Shown in pieces: positions 11,458 to 22,100 of a stretch of DNA of 64,000 nucleotides; within the stretch, counting starts at the first letter, position 1; every line of letters begins with the position of its first letter. Origin of the DNA: Prunella strophiata. Taxonomy: Eukaryota; Chordata; Aves; Passeriformes; Prunellidae. The stretch spans positions 109,628,162 through 109,692,161 of the forward strand of contig JAZBQD010000030.1 in the NCBI GenBank assembly GCA_036583965.1. Direction: 5' to 3'. The notes under the pieces are model-generated. The model was not told where the DNA came from, ran no database searches, and saw only the letters and a program-made list of their open reading frames with translations. Both the position numbers and the translations under genes were made by a program.

Positions 11458-13358
11458 AATCTCTTTCTTCCTGGTTTTCCCTCAGTTTTTTTTTTTTTTT
11501 TTTTTGAAGTTTGAGAGTTTTTAAACACAGACACATGAACAGAAACTCACAACTGAAAAGAAACTCAGAACTGAAAAAATCTTATCTAGTAATGTTAGAC
11601 TTGAAGGGACTTTCAGATCACAATACCCAGGTGTCTGCTATGATGGACAGCACTTCACCAAATATCACCACCACTGCACCAAATGAGCAAGATTCATGAA
11701 TGTTTTTCTGTTGATGTTAATCCTGTTCTGATATTTAACAGCTGCCTTTTACTTCATAACTTTTTGTTTTATCTTTCATTTATTTGAGACTGAATAAACA
11801 GACAAGTAACTGTGCTAAGGTTATGCTCTGTGAGCAACACTTAAATTTTTTTTGAAACTCAGTGAAACCAAAATACTGCAACATTATTATTGTAAACTCT
11901 TCTGTATATGAACTCTTCTGTTACTTCAGTACCTGCTTGATAAGGTCTTTTACCACAGTCAGAAATTTTTATCACTAATGTCAAAAATCACATTTTCTTT
12001 TCCCAGCTCTATTTAAAAAGCTGTGACTTGCTAAAATGACAAGTAACCCTCTTGGGTTACTTTTTAGCAATTTGGACCAGCGTTCTTGCCCTTTCTCAAA
12101 CTAATTCTGCCCCAAACAGATTTCTTCATACAGGTAAAGCCTTCTTTACCTGTATGCTGTCTAGACTATGCAAAGCTCAAGCTTCAAAGACTGTCCACTG
12201 ACTTCCAAAGCTGTGTATCCCTTTGGGACACCATCTACAGCCTGTATTTTCCTTTGGCAATCTGTAGCCATTTCCTTGCTTTCTTCTGCGTAACATGTTT
12301 CACCCCCTTCCTGCCAAAAAGCATAACCCAGTTTAAACATATTCACTGCCAGTACCTCACCCAGTAACACTATAAACTATTTCAAGTTAAATCCTCCAGG
12401 GCTCCTCAGTACAAAGGAGACATGGAGCTCCTGGAGTGGGTTCAGTGGAGGGCAGTGAGGATGAGTGAGGGACTAAGGAATCTCTCTTACAAGGAAAGGC
12501 TGAGGGAGCTGTTCAGCTTCAAGAAGAGATGACTGAGAGGAGACCTCATTAATGTGTACACATATCTAAACTGGGGGAGGGGAGGGTGTCAGAGGATGGA
12601 CCAGGCTCTGCTTGGAGGTGCCCAGCACTGGGACAAGAGGAATGGGCATAAACTCATGCAAAGGAAGTTCCACCTGAACATGAGAAGAATTTCTTTCCTG
12701 TGCAGTGACAGATCACTGGGACAGATTGTCCAAGGAGAGTATGGAGTGTCCCTCACTGAAGACTATTCCAGAACTGTCTAGATACAGCCCTGTGCCAGTG
12801 CTCTGGGCTGGCCCTGCTGGAAGCAGGGAGGTTGGACCTGGTGACCCACCCTGGTCCCTTCCAGCCTGACCCATTCTGTGATTCTGTGGCTCTTCCCAAA
12901 TCAACTCCAGGCCAACAACAACTCTATAGACGCCAATTTTTACATGTTTCCCACTCTTGGTCTGGCTTCCTCCAAGTTTCTGAACTGCAAGCAGTCTTTT
13001 CTTCTCAAATTCAGCGTCTCTCCAGGGTTTGCAGCTGTCGCAGCCACCAGGCGAGGCTTTCCCAGGCCGCCTCCCCGCCGAGCCCTCCCCTGCACCGCCC
13101 CACCGCCGGAGCGACCCCGGCTGCAGGGCCGAGGGTGGCTGTGGAGAGCCAGACAGTGGAAAAAACAAACAAACAAACAAACAAACAAACAAACGCACGC
13201 TTCTCCTCCGCGCTGCCCCGGCCCCCGCGCTCCTCCATTACTCACCACAGCGACGCGGGCGGCGCGGCAGCGCCGAGCGGAGGAGTGGAAGGAAGCGAGG
13301 CCGCCGGGCGCTGCCCGCCGCAGCGCGGTGCACAGGGCCGGGCTCGGGAGGCCAGCAT
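6852..13358 (-). CDS. GATD3: GATD3 (ES1 / C21orf33), mitochondrial DJ-1/PfpI-superfamily protein, 7 exons, two frame breaks
   Basis: Exons 5' to 3': 13246-13358, 10547-10599, 9801-9914, 9350-9469, 8085-8178, 7604-7760, 6852-6980. Conserved blocks in order: [18 protein letters not shown] (exon 2), [20 protein letters not shown] (exon 3), [15 protein letters not shown] (exon 4), [12 protein letters not shown] (exon 5), [14 protein letters not shown] with the probable nucleophile-elbow Cys (exon 6), and [18 protein letters not shown] ending ...LKLTGK (exon 7). Expected length is about 259 aa against about 268 in human. The family is mitochondrial and related to bacterial ElbB; its reaction is not firmly known. 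The exon 1 frame encodes a basic Arg/Ala/Ser-rich leader (FHSSARR) like a mitochondrial presequence. Two oddities: the only exon 1 ATG is out of frame with the rest, and exon 5 has one extra base. Splice phases otherwise agree. The last intron is U12-type. Identity is secure; intactness is not. Confidence 0.9.
6981..7603 (-). other. GATD3: U12-type (minor spliceosome) AT-AC intron of GATD3
   Basis: The intron starts ATATCCTTT, an exact match to the U12 AT-AC donor consensus. It ends TTTTTAC, and TTCCTTAAC, the U12 branch-point consensus, sits at 6991-6999 with its branch A about 11-12 nt before the acceptor. Joining exon 6 (...GTG AAA GAA GTA ACC) to exon 7 (GAA GCT CAT GTG) gives KEVTEAHVD, matching the family's KEVVEAHVD with no gap. 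No GT-AG pair gives that product. Confidence 0.88.
8085..8178 (-). CDS. GATD3: GATD3 exon 5 with a one-base insertion
   Basis: The acceptor is GTGACAG before 8178 and the donor GTATGT follows 8085. The exon is 94 nt, but the flanking phases require a multiple of three. Translation from the acceptor gives [12 protein letters not shown]; after an extra G (a C in the plus-strand CC at 8141-8142) the family sequence resumes one frame over as [18 protein letters not shown]. Read literally, a stop follows within four codons. Both halves are highly conserved, so the break is recent or an assembly error. Confidence 0.85.
8907..9292 (-). mobile_element. CR1 LINE 3' portion in a GATD3 intergenic/intronic position (intron 4)
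   Basis: The plus strand reads as a reverse CR1 tail from ATAGAATGACAGAATGG through GGAAGGGACCTTAAAAGATC, then GTTGCTCTGAGCTCCATCCA and on to AGATCACCCCAAAGCC. About 385 bp, truncated, lying between GATD3 exons 5 and 4. Confidence 0.9.
11418..11505. repeat. Two long T homopolymers in GATD3 intron 1
   Basis: An uninterrupted run of about 35 T (11418-11452) and a second of about 20 T (11486-11505) are separated by a 33-bp pyrimidine-rich spacer. On the GATD3 sense strand these are A runs. Such runs are prone to length error in assembly. Confidence 0.9.
12127..12156. repeat. Perfect 13-bp inverted repeat with 4-nt loop
   Basis: CATACAGGTAAAG at 12127-12139 and CTTTACCTGTATG at 12144-12156 are exact reverse complements separated by CCTT. 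The element sits in GATD3 intron 1. Each arm contains CAGGTAAAG, a good 5' splice-site match, so one is presented on each strand. Confidence 0.9.
12393..12893 (+). mobile_element. CR1 LINE 3' end with ATTCTGTG tail
   Basis: Plus-strand CR1 sequence runs from about ATGGAGCTCCTGGAGTGGG through AAGGCTGAGGGAGCTGTTCAG, GGAGACCTCATTAATGTG and TTCCACCTGAACATGAGAAG to the terminal CCATTCTGTGATTCTGTGG. It is about 500 bp, 5'-truncated, in GATD3 intron 1. Confidence 0.92.
13161..13194. repeat. (AAAC)n microsatellite
   Basis: About eight AAAC units. On the GATD3 strand this is a GTTT repeat starting about 50 nt inside intron 1, downstream of the exon 1 donor. Confidence 0.95.
13246..13358 (-). CDS. GATD3: GATD3 exon 1: mitochondrial leader, start codon out of frame
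   Basis: The donor GTGAGT follows 13246 and the frame entering exon 2 reads ...RAARVAV then [10 protein letters not shown], as in the family. That frame has no ATG upstream; it stays open through the whole minisatellite. The only ATG, at 13356-13358 (context AGCCATGC), is one frame off: 113 nt to the donor where a multiple of three is needed. A single missing base between 13336 and 13358, in a GC-rich stretch, would join the ATG to ...[19 protein letters not shown] and give a normal targeting peptide. A non-ATG start or an unseen upstream exon are alternatives. Confidence 0.6.
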
Positions 13359-13390
13359 GGCTGAGCGCGGGGGCAGCGGCGGCGGAGGAG

Positions 13391-14918
13391 CCGGGGAGCG
13401 GAGCGGAGGAGCCGGGAGCCGGGGAGCGGGAGCGGAGGAGCCGGGGAGCGGGAGCGGAGGAGCCGGGGAGCGGGAGCGGAGGAGCCGGGGAGCGGGAGCG
13501 GAGGAGCCGGGGAGCGGGAGCGGAGGAGCCGGGGAGCGGGAGCGGAGGAGCCGGGGAGCGGGAGCGGAGGAGCCGGGGAGCGGGAGCGGAGGAGCCGGGG
13601 AGCGGGAGCGGAGGAGCCGGGGAGCGGGAGCGGAGGAGCCGGGGAGCGGGAGCGGAGGAGCCGGGGAGCGGGAGCGGAGGAGCCGGGGAGCGGGAGCGGA
13701 GGAGCCGGGGAGCGGGAGCGGAGGAGCCGGGGAGCGGGAGCGGAGGAGCCGGGGAGCGGGAGCGGAGGAGCCGGGGAGCGGGAGCGGAGGAGCCGGGGAG
13801 CGGGAGCGGAGGAGCCGGGGAGCGGGAGCGGAGGAGCCGGGGAGCGGGAGCGGAGGAGCCGGGGAGCGGGAGCGGAGGAGCCGGGGAGCGGGAGCGGAGG
13901 AGCCGGGGAGCGGGAGCGGAGGAGCCGGGGAGCGGGAGCGGAGGAGCCGGGGAGCGGGAGCGGAGGAGCCGGGGAGCGGGAGCGGAGGAGCCGGGGAGCG
14001 GGAGCGGAGGAGCCGGGGAGCGGGAGCGGAGGAGCCGGGGAGCGGGAGCGGAGGAGCCGGGGAGCGGGAGCGGAGGAGCCGGGGAGCGGGAGCGGAGGAG
14101 CCGGGGAGCGGGAGCGGAGGAGCCGGGGAGCGGGAGCGGAGGAGCCGGGGAGCGGGAGCGGAGGAGCCGGGGAGCGGGAGCGGAGGAGCCGGGGAGCGGG
14201 AGCGGAGGAGCCGGGGAGCGGGAGCGGAGGAGCCGGGGAGCGGGAGCGGAGGAGCCGGGGAGCGGGAGCGGAGGAGCCGGGGAGCGGGAGCGGAGGAGCC
14301 GGGGAGCGGGAGCGGAGGAGCCGGGGAGCGGGAGCGGAGGAGCCGGGGAGCGGGAGCGGAGGAGCCGGGGAGCGGGAGCGGAGGAGCCGGGGAGCGGGAG
14401 CGGAGGAGCCGGGGAGCGGGAGCGGAGGAGCCGGGGAGCGGGAGCGGAGGAGCCGGGGAGCGGGAGCGGAGGAGCCGGGGAGCGGGAGCGGAGGAGCCGG
14501 GGAGCGGGAGCGGAGGAGCCGGGGAGCGGGAGCGGAGGAGCCGGGGAGCGGGAGCGGAGGAGCCGGGGAGCGGGAGCGGAGGAGCCGGGGAGCGGGAGCG
14601 GAGGAGCCGGGGAGCGGGAGCGGAGGAGCCGGGGAGCGGGAGCGGAGGAGCCGGGGAGCGGGAGCGGAGGAGCCGGGGAGCGGGAGCGGAGGAGCCGGGG
14701 AGCGGGAGCGGAGGAGCCGGGGAGCGGGAGCGGAGGAGCCGGGGAGCGGGAGCGGAGGAGCCGGGGAGCGGGAGCGGAGGAGCCGGGGAGCGGGAGCGGA
14801 GGAGCCGGGGAGCGGGAGCGGAGGAGCCGGGGAGCGGGAGCGGAGGAGCCGGGGAGCGGGAGCGGAGGAGCCGGGGAGCGGGAGCGGAGGAGCCGGGGAG
14901 CGGGAGCGGAGGAGCCGG
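13391..14918. repeat. 22-bp minisatellite (VNTR), 68 exact copies, at the GATD3 5' end
   Basis: A 21-bp variant unit (13391-13411) and a 7-bp partial unit are followed by an exactly periodic array from 13419 to 14914, 1496 bp or 68 units of 22 bp, then a 4-bp partial unit. The unit begins CCGGGGAGCGGG and ends AGCGGAGGAG. I see no substitution between units. Each unit has three CpGs, about 204 over the array, and G-runs of 4, 3, 2 and 2 on the plus strand, so stacked G-quadruplexes are possible. The array begins about 33 bp upstream of the GATD3 exon 1 ATG on the sense side and so occupies its promoter or 5' UTR. A CR1 fragment follows within about 20 bp of its far end. Confidence 0.98.
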
Positions 14919-14933
14919 AAAGGAATAATAAAC

Positions 14934-15063
14934 TATCAGACAGTGTCCAGAGAAGGGCAGTGAAGATGGTGAAGGCCTTAAGGAGAAGCTATGTGGAGAG
15001 CACTTGGTCTATTGAGCCAGGAAGAGACTAAGGGGAGACCTCATTGCAGCTACCTTTAATATT
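14934..15063 (+). mobile_element. CR1 LINE internal fragment beside the minisatellite
   Basis: GTGTCCAGAGAAGGGCAGTG, then AAGATGGTGAAGGCC and GGGGAGACCTCATTGCAGCT match the part of CR1 that lies upstream of the 3' tail. It has no tail of its own and the same orientation as the CR1 on the other side of the array. Confidence 0.75.
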
Positions 15064-16121
15064 TATACCTCTCCTCAATTCCAACAGTGACCAGAAAACA
15101 AATCCAGAAGAGCAGAATGTGCTGAGAAAATCAATTCTGGATAATTGGTAATATTTGCAGTATCTTCATTAAAAGCCCTTTCAGCATGTGGCTTCAAAGT
15201 ATTACAAGGACAGGCCCAATTATTTGTATTCAGGTCCCCGCTCTTATTAGTCAGTTCTCCCATCAATTCACAAAAACAGAGGGAATCAAAAGTTTCAGGT
15301 TTTAATGTGTTAATAAACCACATTAAAAAAAAGACAAGAAAGGGCTTTCATCAAAAAAAAAAAAAAAACCAACAAAACAAACAAAAACCCAAAACAAACA
15401 AACAAAAATAACCAACAAGCCATGACATTTGTAACACATTCTCTTACAGTTTGAGTTACATTACTGAGTTGGTAAATGTCCAAACAGATTTTCACTACAG
15501 TATCTCAAGGCTGTCAATCAGACCTCAACACAAGTTGTAAAGCCCCATAAATTTTCTCCAACAGCTGCTGCTATGGTCCTCATTATTGAAATCTCATCAG
15601 GTTTGGAGGTTACAGAACTAAGAAAACAGTGCTTCCAGAAATATGTACACATTAAATCCAAGTAAAACAACATTTAAAACAAGTTGAGATCAGTACATTT
15701 CCAATTAAGAAAATTTTTCTATCCTTTTTAAAATTCAGAGTCCAATGTAGGACAAGCCTGCACTATAAAATTCATAATACTTAATGTGCAAGGTATTTTT
15801 AATGAAGAATAAACTTCTTCCAGTTGTACTTCTAACTTCACTAAGAACACTTTTTTTTTTCTTACTTAAAATCAGGAATTATTAAAAAAAGAAGGAATCA
15901 GTTAATCAAGAAATCAGTGCTGTCTAGTTTACAGCCAAATGGTAAGGAAATAGACAAAGTGCCATCCATGGCATATCCTACATTTCCATCACTACCTCCC
16001 ATGGAACTCCATCACACTGTTAGGAATTGATGCCACTATGAGGGCCACTCATTCTCAGTGAATACCACTGCATAAAATACTGTCTGAGGTTTTCTCCCTC
16101 TCACAAGGAGCAATTAGGAAG
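15064..16121. other. Gap between PWP2 and GATD3: PWP2 3' UTR and spacer
   Basis: No gene is seen. The PWP2 3' UTR must begin below 16122; a minus-strand ATTAAA at 15798-15803 is a candidate poly(A) signal about 320 nt after the stop. An A-rich run lies at 15353-15410. The GATD3 5' region follows. Confidence 0.45.
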
Positions 16122-19100
16122 TCAAATTTTATCCTTATGAGCTTCTTGCATAAGATAATCACTGTCAGAATCCAATTCTTCTTCATCTCCTGGTGTTTCC
16201 TCTGCTGGACGTTTCATGCCCCGCTGCTGTGAAATGGCCAACGCGTACTTGATGTTGTAAATGTTCCACTCACAGCTGTAAAAATAAATAGAAAAATGTT
16301 GTTTTCCTCCTAAAATAAAAACAACTCTAAAAGAAGACTGTCTCAAAAGTTTGAACAGCACACTGTCATCCCCCAAATCACTCCAGGTTTTTAATTTGAA
16401 CTTTTAATGTAACAATACATACAGTTTTGAAACATCTTCAAAGTGACGCTTGAATGCTCTTCTGAAGGAACTGGATCACAGGGAGCAGCTTCACTGACCT
16501 GGGATGGAGAAAATATGCAATTTGCAGTGCAGTTCATGTTTACATATGGAAATTTAGAACTTTTCTATACTCTCAAGATTCTAACAAACATGCAACTTCA
16601 ATGCCAAATTTTTGAGATAATCCTAAAGAAACAAAAGCTCTCTGCTTTTGACTCTGCCCACAATGATTACTCTCAATACAAGTAATATATTGTGAGAAAT
16701 ATTTTTTCTAATGTCAAGCTGCATCTTGAAAGCTAATTCCGCTTGCTGCAGCAACGACAGTTGCTTTCAGATACTACAAGACTTTCTGAACAAGGGGGAG
16801 CTGGTTTTAAAATGTCTTCTTCTACTTTAGCAGGAACAAAAGGAGAGATTTTGTTCCAGCCATTTCACTAACTAAAACATTAATACCCATGTTGAAGCAA
16901 GGGAAGAGTTACACAATGCACTGTTTTTTAAATTGCAGGACTCCTTTTCAAATTACCTCTCACTTAGACCATTTTAAATTTGTAAACTTCTGGTTTTGTT
17001 CCTAGAAGTCTAAAATTCCATATTAGGGGTGGGCTGAATATAATTCACAGACCAGGCCTGTGTAGTTCTGAAGTACTCTGTAGGAAGGCAGAGTACTACC
17101 AGCTATAATCACAAGCTAAGTCTGTAAAAATGCAATCAATACCTGCACATCACCTTTCAGTTACATTTAAGATTCATAATTGTTTAAAAGCACAACTGCC
17201 AAAATCTTACTATCACTCTTGAGATTGTTATGCAGTTATTGTCGAAACAACTCAAGCAAAGTTTTACCTGCTGTATTTGAAAATGTTTCTGCAATGTATC
17301 TTCACAAATCCAGTAACATATTCCAATTCTGTCACACACACTTTTTAGCATATTTTAGACCTTTAAGATCAAGTCCAAACTGTCACTTTTATCATACAGA
17401 GGTTGTAAAACTGAAGTGTTCTAATTGAGTGTGTGCATTATCTAGAACGTCAGTAAATGTTAGGTAAAAGCCTTAAACTAACAGGATTTTAATATCCTTG
17501 TCAGCATTTTGACTTTCTGGGAATCTCACCTTGTTTTCAACTTCTGTCCATGCAGCATAAGCAACTTTTGAGCCCAAATAAGATAGAACTCCAAGTGACA
17601 AGAAGTCTCAAATGCAGAGGCCAGGAACTCCAGTAACTTCTCCACATACAGGTCTGGCAGTGATGAGCAGACAACATCAACTGTGCAAAAAGGAAAAAAA
17701 AAAGCCCATAAACATTCAATAGAGTTGAGTTACTATTTGGAATAACATGAAAGAGACCACAGGAAAGCATAGGGGAAAGGAGAAGAAAGCAGCATTTTGG
17801 CAAGTGGTGAGTATTTAGTGCTGCATTTCAGGGTACAGTACCACAATCTCTCAGGGGACAAATGTTCTTTCTTTGAACCTTCCAAAGACTACTGTATTTA
17901 AAAGCAAGAAATTAACTCCTTCTCTCCAAGTTCTTTCTCCTAGCAGAGTACTCTCCCCAGCAGCTCTCCTTCAGAATTTTTACTTCCACCCTTTTCTCCT
18001 CTTTTCTAAAGTAACAGACTTTATTGCTGCTGCTCCTGACTTCAAATTTCTGTATTCAGTGGAACTAGTTATGCACAACAATCAGAGGCAGTGATACTTG
18101 AAAAGACAGCAAAGTCACCTGCCCACACAGGAAGTGTCTGAATGCTGTTAGCAACAGCACAGCACAAAGAAACACTATTTAGAGGCATCCAAAATAATCT
18201 CACATATAACTAAATGAGCTCATTATATATAATCCATTCTCAAAAACAGCTTTTGTTTAAGAAACAGGCACACAATCATCTTGTTAACAGTGGATTACAA
18301 CAGCCTCTCTTCAGTTGTACTCTAGCCTTCCAATCATTTTCTAAGCTCTCCACCAGGTGTTCTGGAGTATCCATGTCTTTTCTTGTGCTGTCAGTCCCAG
18401 AACTAGGCACAGTACTCCTGATGTGGTGCCACAAGTGCTCAGCAGACAAGAGTCATCACTTTCCTCAAACTGCTGATTACATCCTTGCTACTGGTTAATG
18501 GTCTTCATCACACAGGCACGGTGCTAACTCAGATTAAACTTGATGTGCCCCTCCAACACCAGCTGCTTCTGAGAAATGACATCCAAAAACTTTGCCTGCA
18601 TCTCTAGGCCTGATCAAAATCCATGCTGAGAAGTCACTAAATGAGCATGAAGTAGATTGGTAAAATTAAACATAAATTAACACTAAAAAGTCTACCTTTA
18701 CACTTCAACTTATTCTGGCTCGCACATGTTTACAGCTAGCTCAGCCCAGTTTCACGGCAGATCCACTCACCTTCACTGCTAGGGACAGCCTCTATCACCT
18801 CCTGAATTAATTTCTTTTCATTCAGCTTGAAGGCCATGACAATAGCCATAGTGTATTCCTTCTGACTCAGTGTTTTGTGGATATTGCTGGGTGTGACATC
18901 AATATCCAGCTCAAAAGGATCAAAAATTAGCCCAGAGTCCAGTGAATAGAGCAGGAGACCCTCTGTGGTGGTGGCTGCCCAGCTTCGTCCTAGAAGAGAA
19001 ATAACAATATTTAACAACAAAGAGGGAGGGGTGTTCTAGAACAGAAACAGAAGAGTAATAATAATCCTCCAGTACTCTGTTCTTTCACATGTTCTATATG

Positions 19101-22100
19101 GGAAAAAAATTCCTAAATTAACTGTTGATACTAACCTGTAGGACAGAATCGCACACACGTCACCCTTATTTCTGGTTTGAAGTGTCGATAGCTCATGTCA
19201 CCTAGAAGAGAAATTTGGAAGTGATTTAACAGATTCACCACAAGTTCACAGTCTAGTTATCAACTCTGACTATGATGTTACCATTATTTAATGTGCAGCA
19301 TGGTAAAACCTGGCAGAATTAAAGACTGGGTAAGGAAGGCACAGTCCATGTCCAAGAAATCCTACAGCTTAAGTGGTGGGGCCACATTTTGTAGTCCTGA
19401 TGTTAAACAAGTCAAACCCTTCTTACCTGTGTCAAAGGTTCTAATGCACATAAAAGTGGAAACATGAGAGGAAAGTCAAAGCCATACCTCTTTTTACTCC
19501 AGGAAGAGGGATGGCAACACCTTCATCACCTCCACCACCTTCATCAATCAGAGCCATGCTGCCAAATTCAGTCATTTTCCTCCGATCTAAGTACTCCTGG
19601 AAAAATATGCAAGTTCCATTCACTGCACTGATTCTCTTCTCAAACAGCAGAGCTCAATTTAGAGTGTGGTTTCACTTTATTATAACTTTGTTCTGCTCCA
19701 GGGATGCACTGTTTGCTTCCTCAGCTGCAGCCCTACTCCTTCTGCCCTGCAGGTTCCATAACTGCACTGTGCTCATGCAAGGGCTGTGTGGCCAGAACAC
19801 TACAAATGAGATTTTAGGGACTTCACAATGTAAATGAGACTTTAGGGACCTCCCTGGCCCCCATTTCTAAATACCCATCCCCTCCAGGATTCTGTTTCAG
19901 TTTGTTCACCTTCTTTCAAGCCAAATGTTGAACTACACCAGCTCATAAACCACTGCTGACAAAGAAGGATACTTGGAACCACAGTCAGATACAGCCTGAC
20001 ATGAACAATAATCATCCTTCCTGGTAAGGGGATGGTGAAAAGGGTTACTAGAATATTTTTCCTTCTGATGTTTTTCATCATTCACTTTACTTTTGAAGGA
20101 ATTTAATTTGGCATTTGGCAATATTCAGAAACAGAGTTTATAAAGGTCAGTGATGTTGTTCTGTGTCCACAAAAAAAATCCTTCATTTCTTTGCTAACGC
20201 AAACTGACACCCAGGGACTTAGCTTAGTACAAAAGGCTGGTAATTTAAATTCTCACTTCCATTTTAAGTGCCAACTAACTTAGTATGCTTGAGAGTTCTG
20301 CCCATTCAACACAAGCACACTACAAATCTGGAAAGAGTTTCAGGAATTAAATCTGTTCCAAGAGGAATATTTCCTTCCCCCTCTCCTGCACAAAAATAAA
20401 CCCATTCTTTAAGAAACATTCATGAATCACTCTTAATGAGATGTTATATCAAAACCAAAGTCTTGTGGGGGTGAGGAAATTAAAAAAAGACACCTGTGCT
20501 CACATACCTCCATTGCATCTAAAGAATGGTTGCATGAAATTTCAAATTTTTTCATAAGAATCTGTTCCTTGACATTATATATACAGACAAATTTTGACAA
20601 TCCACCTGCCAGAATAGATTGACCATCTGCTGAATAGCACAGAGTTGTAAAAGATCTGGTAAAAAAAAAGAGAAAGCAGTTTAATTTCACTGTCACATCT
20701 GAGCTAAAAGACAATGAGTACAATGTGAAGACTCAGAAAATAATCACTCCATGGAAGAAGTGGAGATCTTCATTCACATGGTATGTACTTCACACACACA
20801 TTTACTAAAAAGCATTTGTTGCTTTACTATGAATCACAGACAATTTAGAACTTCAACAACTTTTTTAAATACTTCCATACTTCTGAATCTGAATCACAGC
20901 TCTCAGTCAATGAGCTCTCAACTACATCATGCATGACACTAAAAACAGTCAGAAGAGTTACAGAAAAACCAATGCCATGGCATGTTTGAAAGACATGGTT
21001 GAGAGCTCACCAGCAAAAAATACTGCTTTTTTCCAAAACTTTTTTTCCAGAAAGCTACTGTTTCTTTTCTTTAATTTATTTTGACTGGAAGCAACATGGG
21101 AAAAAAAAGGGCAGGGGGGAAGAGAAGACCAAAACATTTCTCTGATATGCTTTCTGAGAGCACACAAATTCAACTTACTTTTAAACATTACTTCACGTGC
21201 ATAGCAACAGGTAATAAACCCCATACTTTAATTACCTTCTTTAAAAAATGTAATAGTTCCTACATACTAATGGTTGTACACTAGTATTTCTGTAGGAAGA
21301 TATCCACTAAAAACCTCACCCATAGCACATTAACACCTTGGCCTGAGAAGCTTAATATTACGTTGGCAGCCCAAGTTCCTAACAGATGAGAAAGAACACA
21401 TGCTCAGAATGATGCTGATCAGTGAGAGAACACAGCCAACTACAAAAGGGAGGCATCTAGATGTCAGGCAGTCTTTTAAAATCCAGCATCAGAATCAGGG
21501 ATATCTGAACAGCAGATGCACTCTGAAATCTTCATGTAGGAAACAAATGGAAAAACAACTCAAAAGTAACCCAGTGTGGCACCCACTTGTCACTGCAACC
21601 CCCTGGACGTACTTGCCCTTGGCTGCCTGCTTGGCAGTTATTTTATCCAGCTCCTTCCTCCCCATCTGGAGGTCGTGCCTGCCCTCAATGGAACCAGTCT
21701 GCACTGCATTTTCATGATCCCAAAATGTTATCTGGCCATTCAAAGCAGCAACTGCCAGCTCCTTGCCATCGGGACGGAAGGCAACAACAAGAACTGCAAA
21801 GAATTTAGTAACAGTTAAAAATGCAGCCAGATGCTTTTCAAAAAAAATACCCTTAATTTTTCTAGGATCTTATCTCAGCTATTAGAAAAAGTTCAAGAGC
21901 AAAAAGAATGGTTGTACTTTTTCCTGTGGACAACATACATATGTTTAGCTAATTATAAAGCTGAGCTAGAATTAAAGTATTTATTGCACTGTTAACCAAG
22001 CACAAGAGTGAAGTATCTGAACTTTTGATTTATATTTCCATGAATGAGTCTCTCTGTATTTGACATGTCCTGTTGTTATTAACATATTTTAAATAGTACC

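Noticed and set aside
13391..14918. CRISPR-like array
   Set aside because: The units are directly adjacent with no spacers, and the DNA is vertebrate.
12832..15031. Two plus-strand open frames of about 700 codons across the minisatellite
   Set aside because: They are open only because the 22-bp unit lacks stops in any frame. The rest reads through CR1 sequence and antisense of GATD3 exon 1, with no domain.
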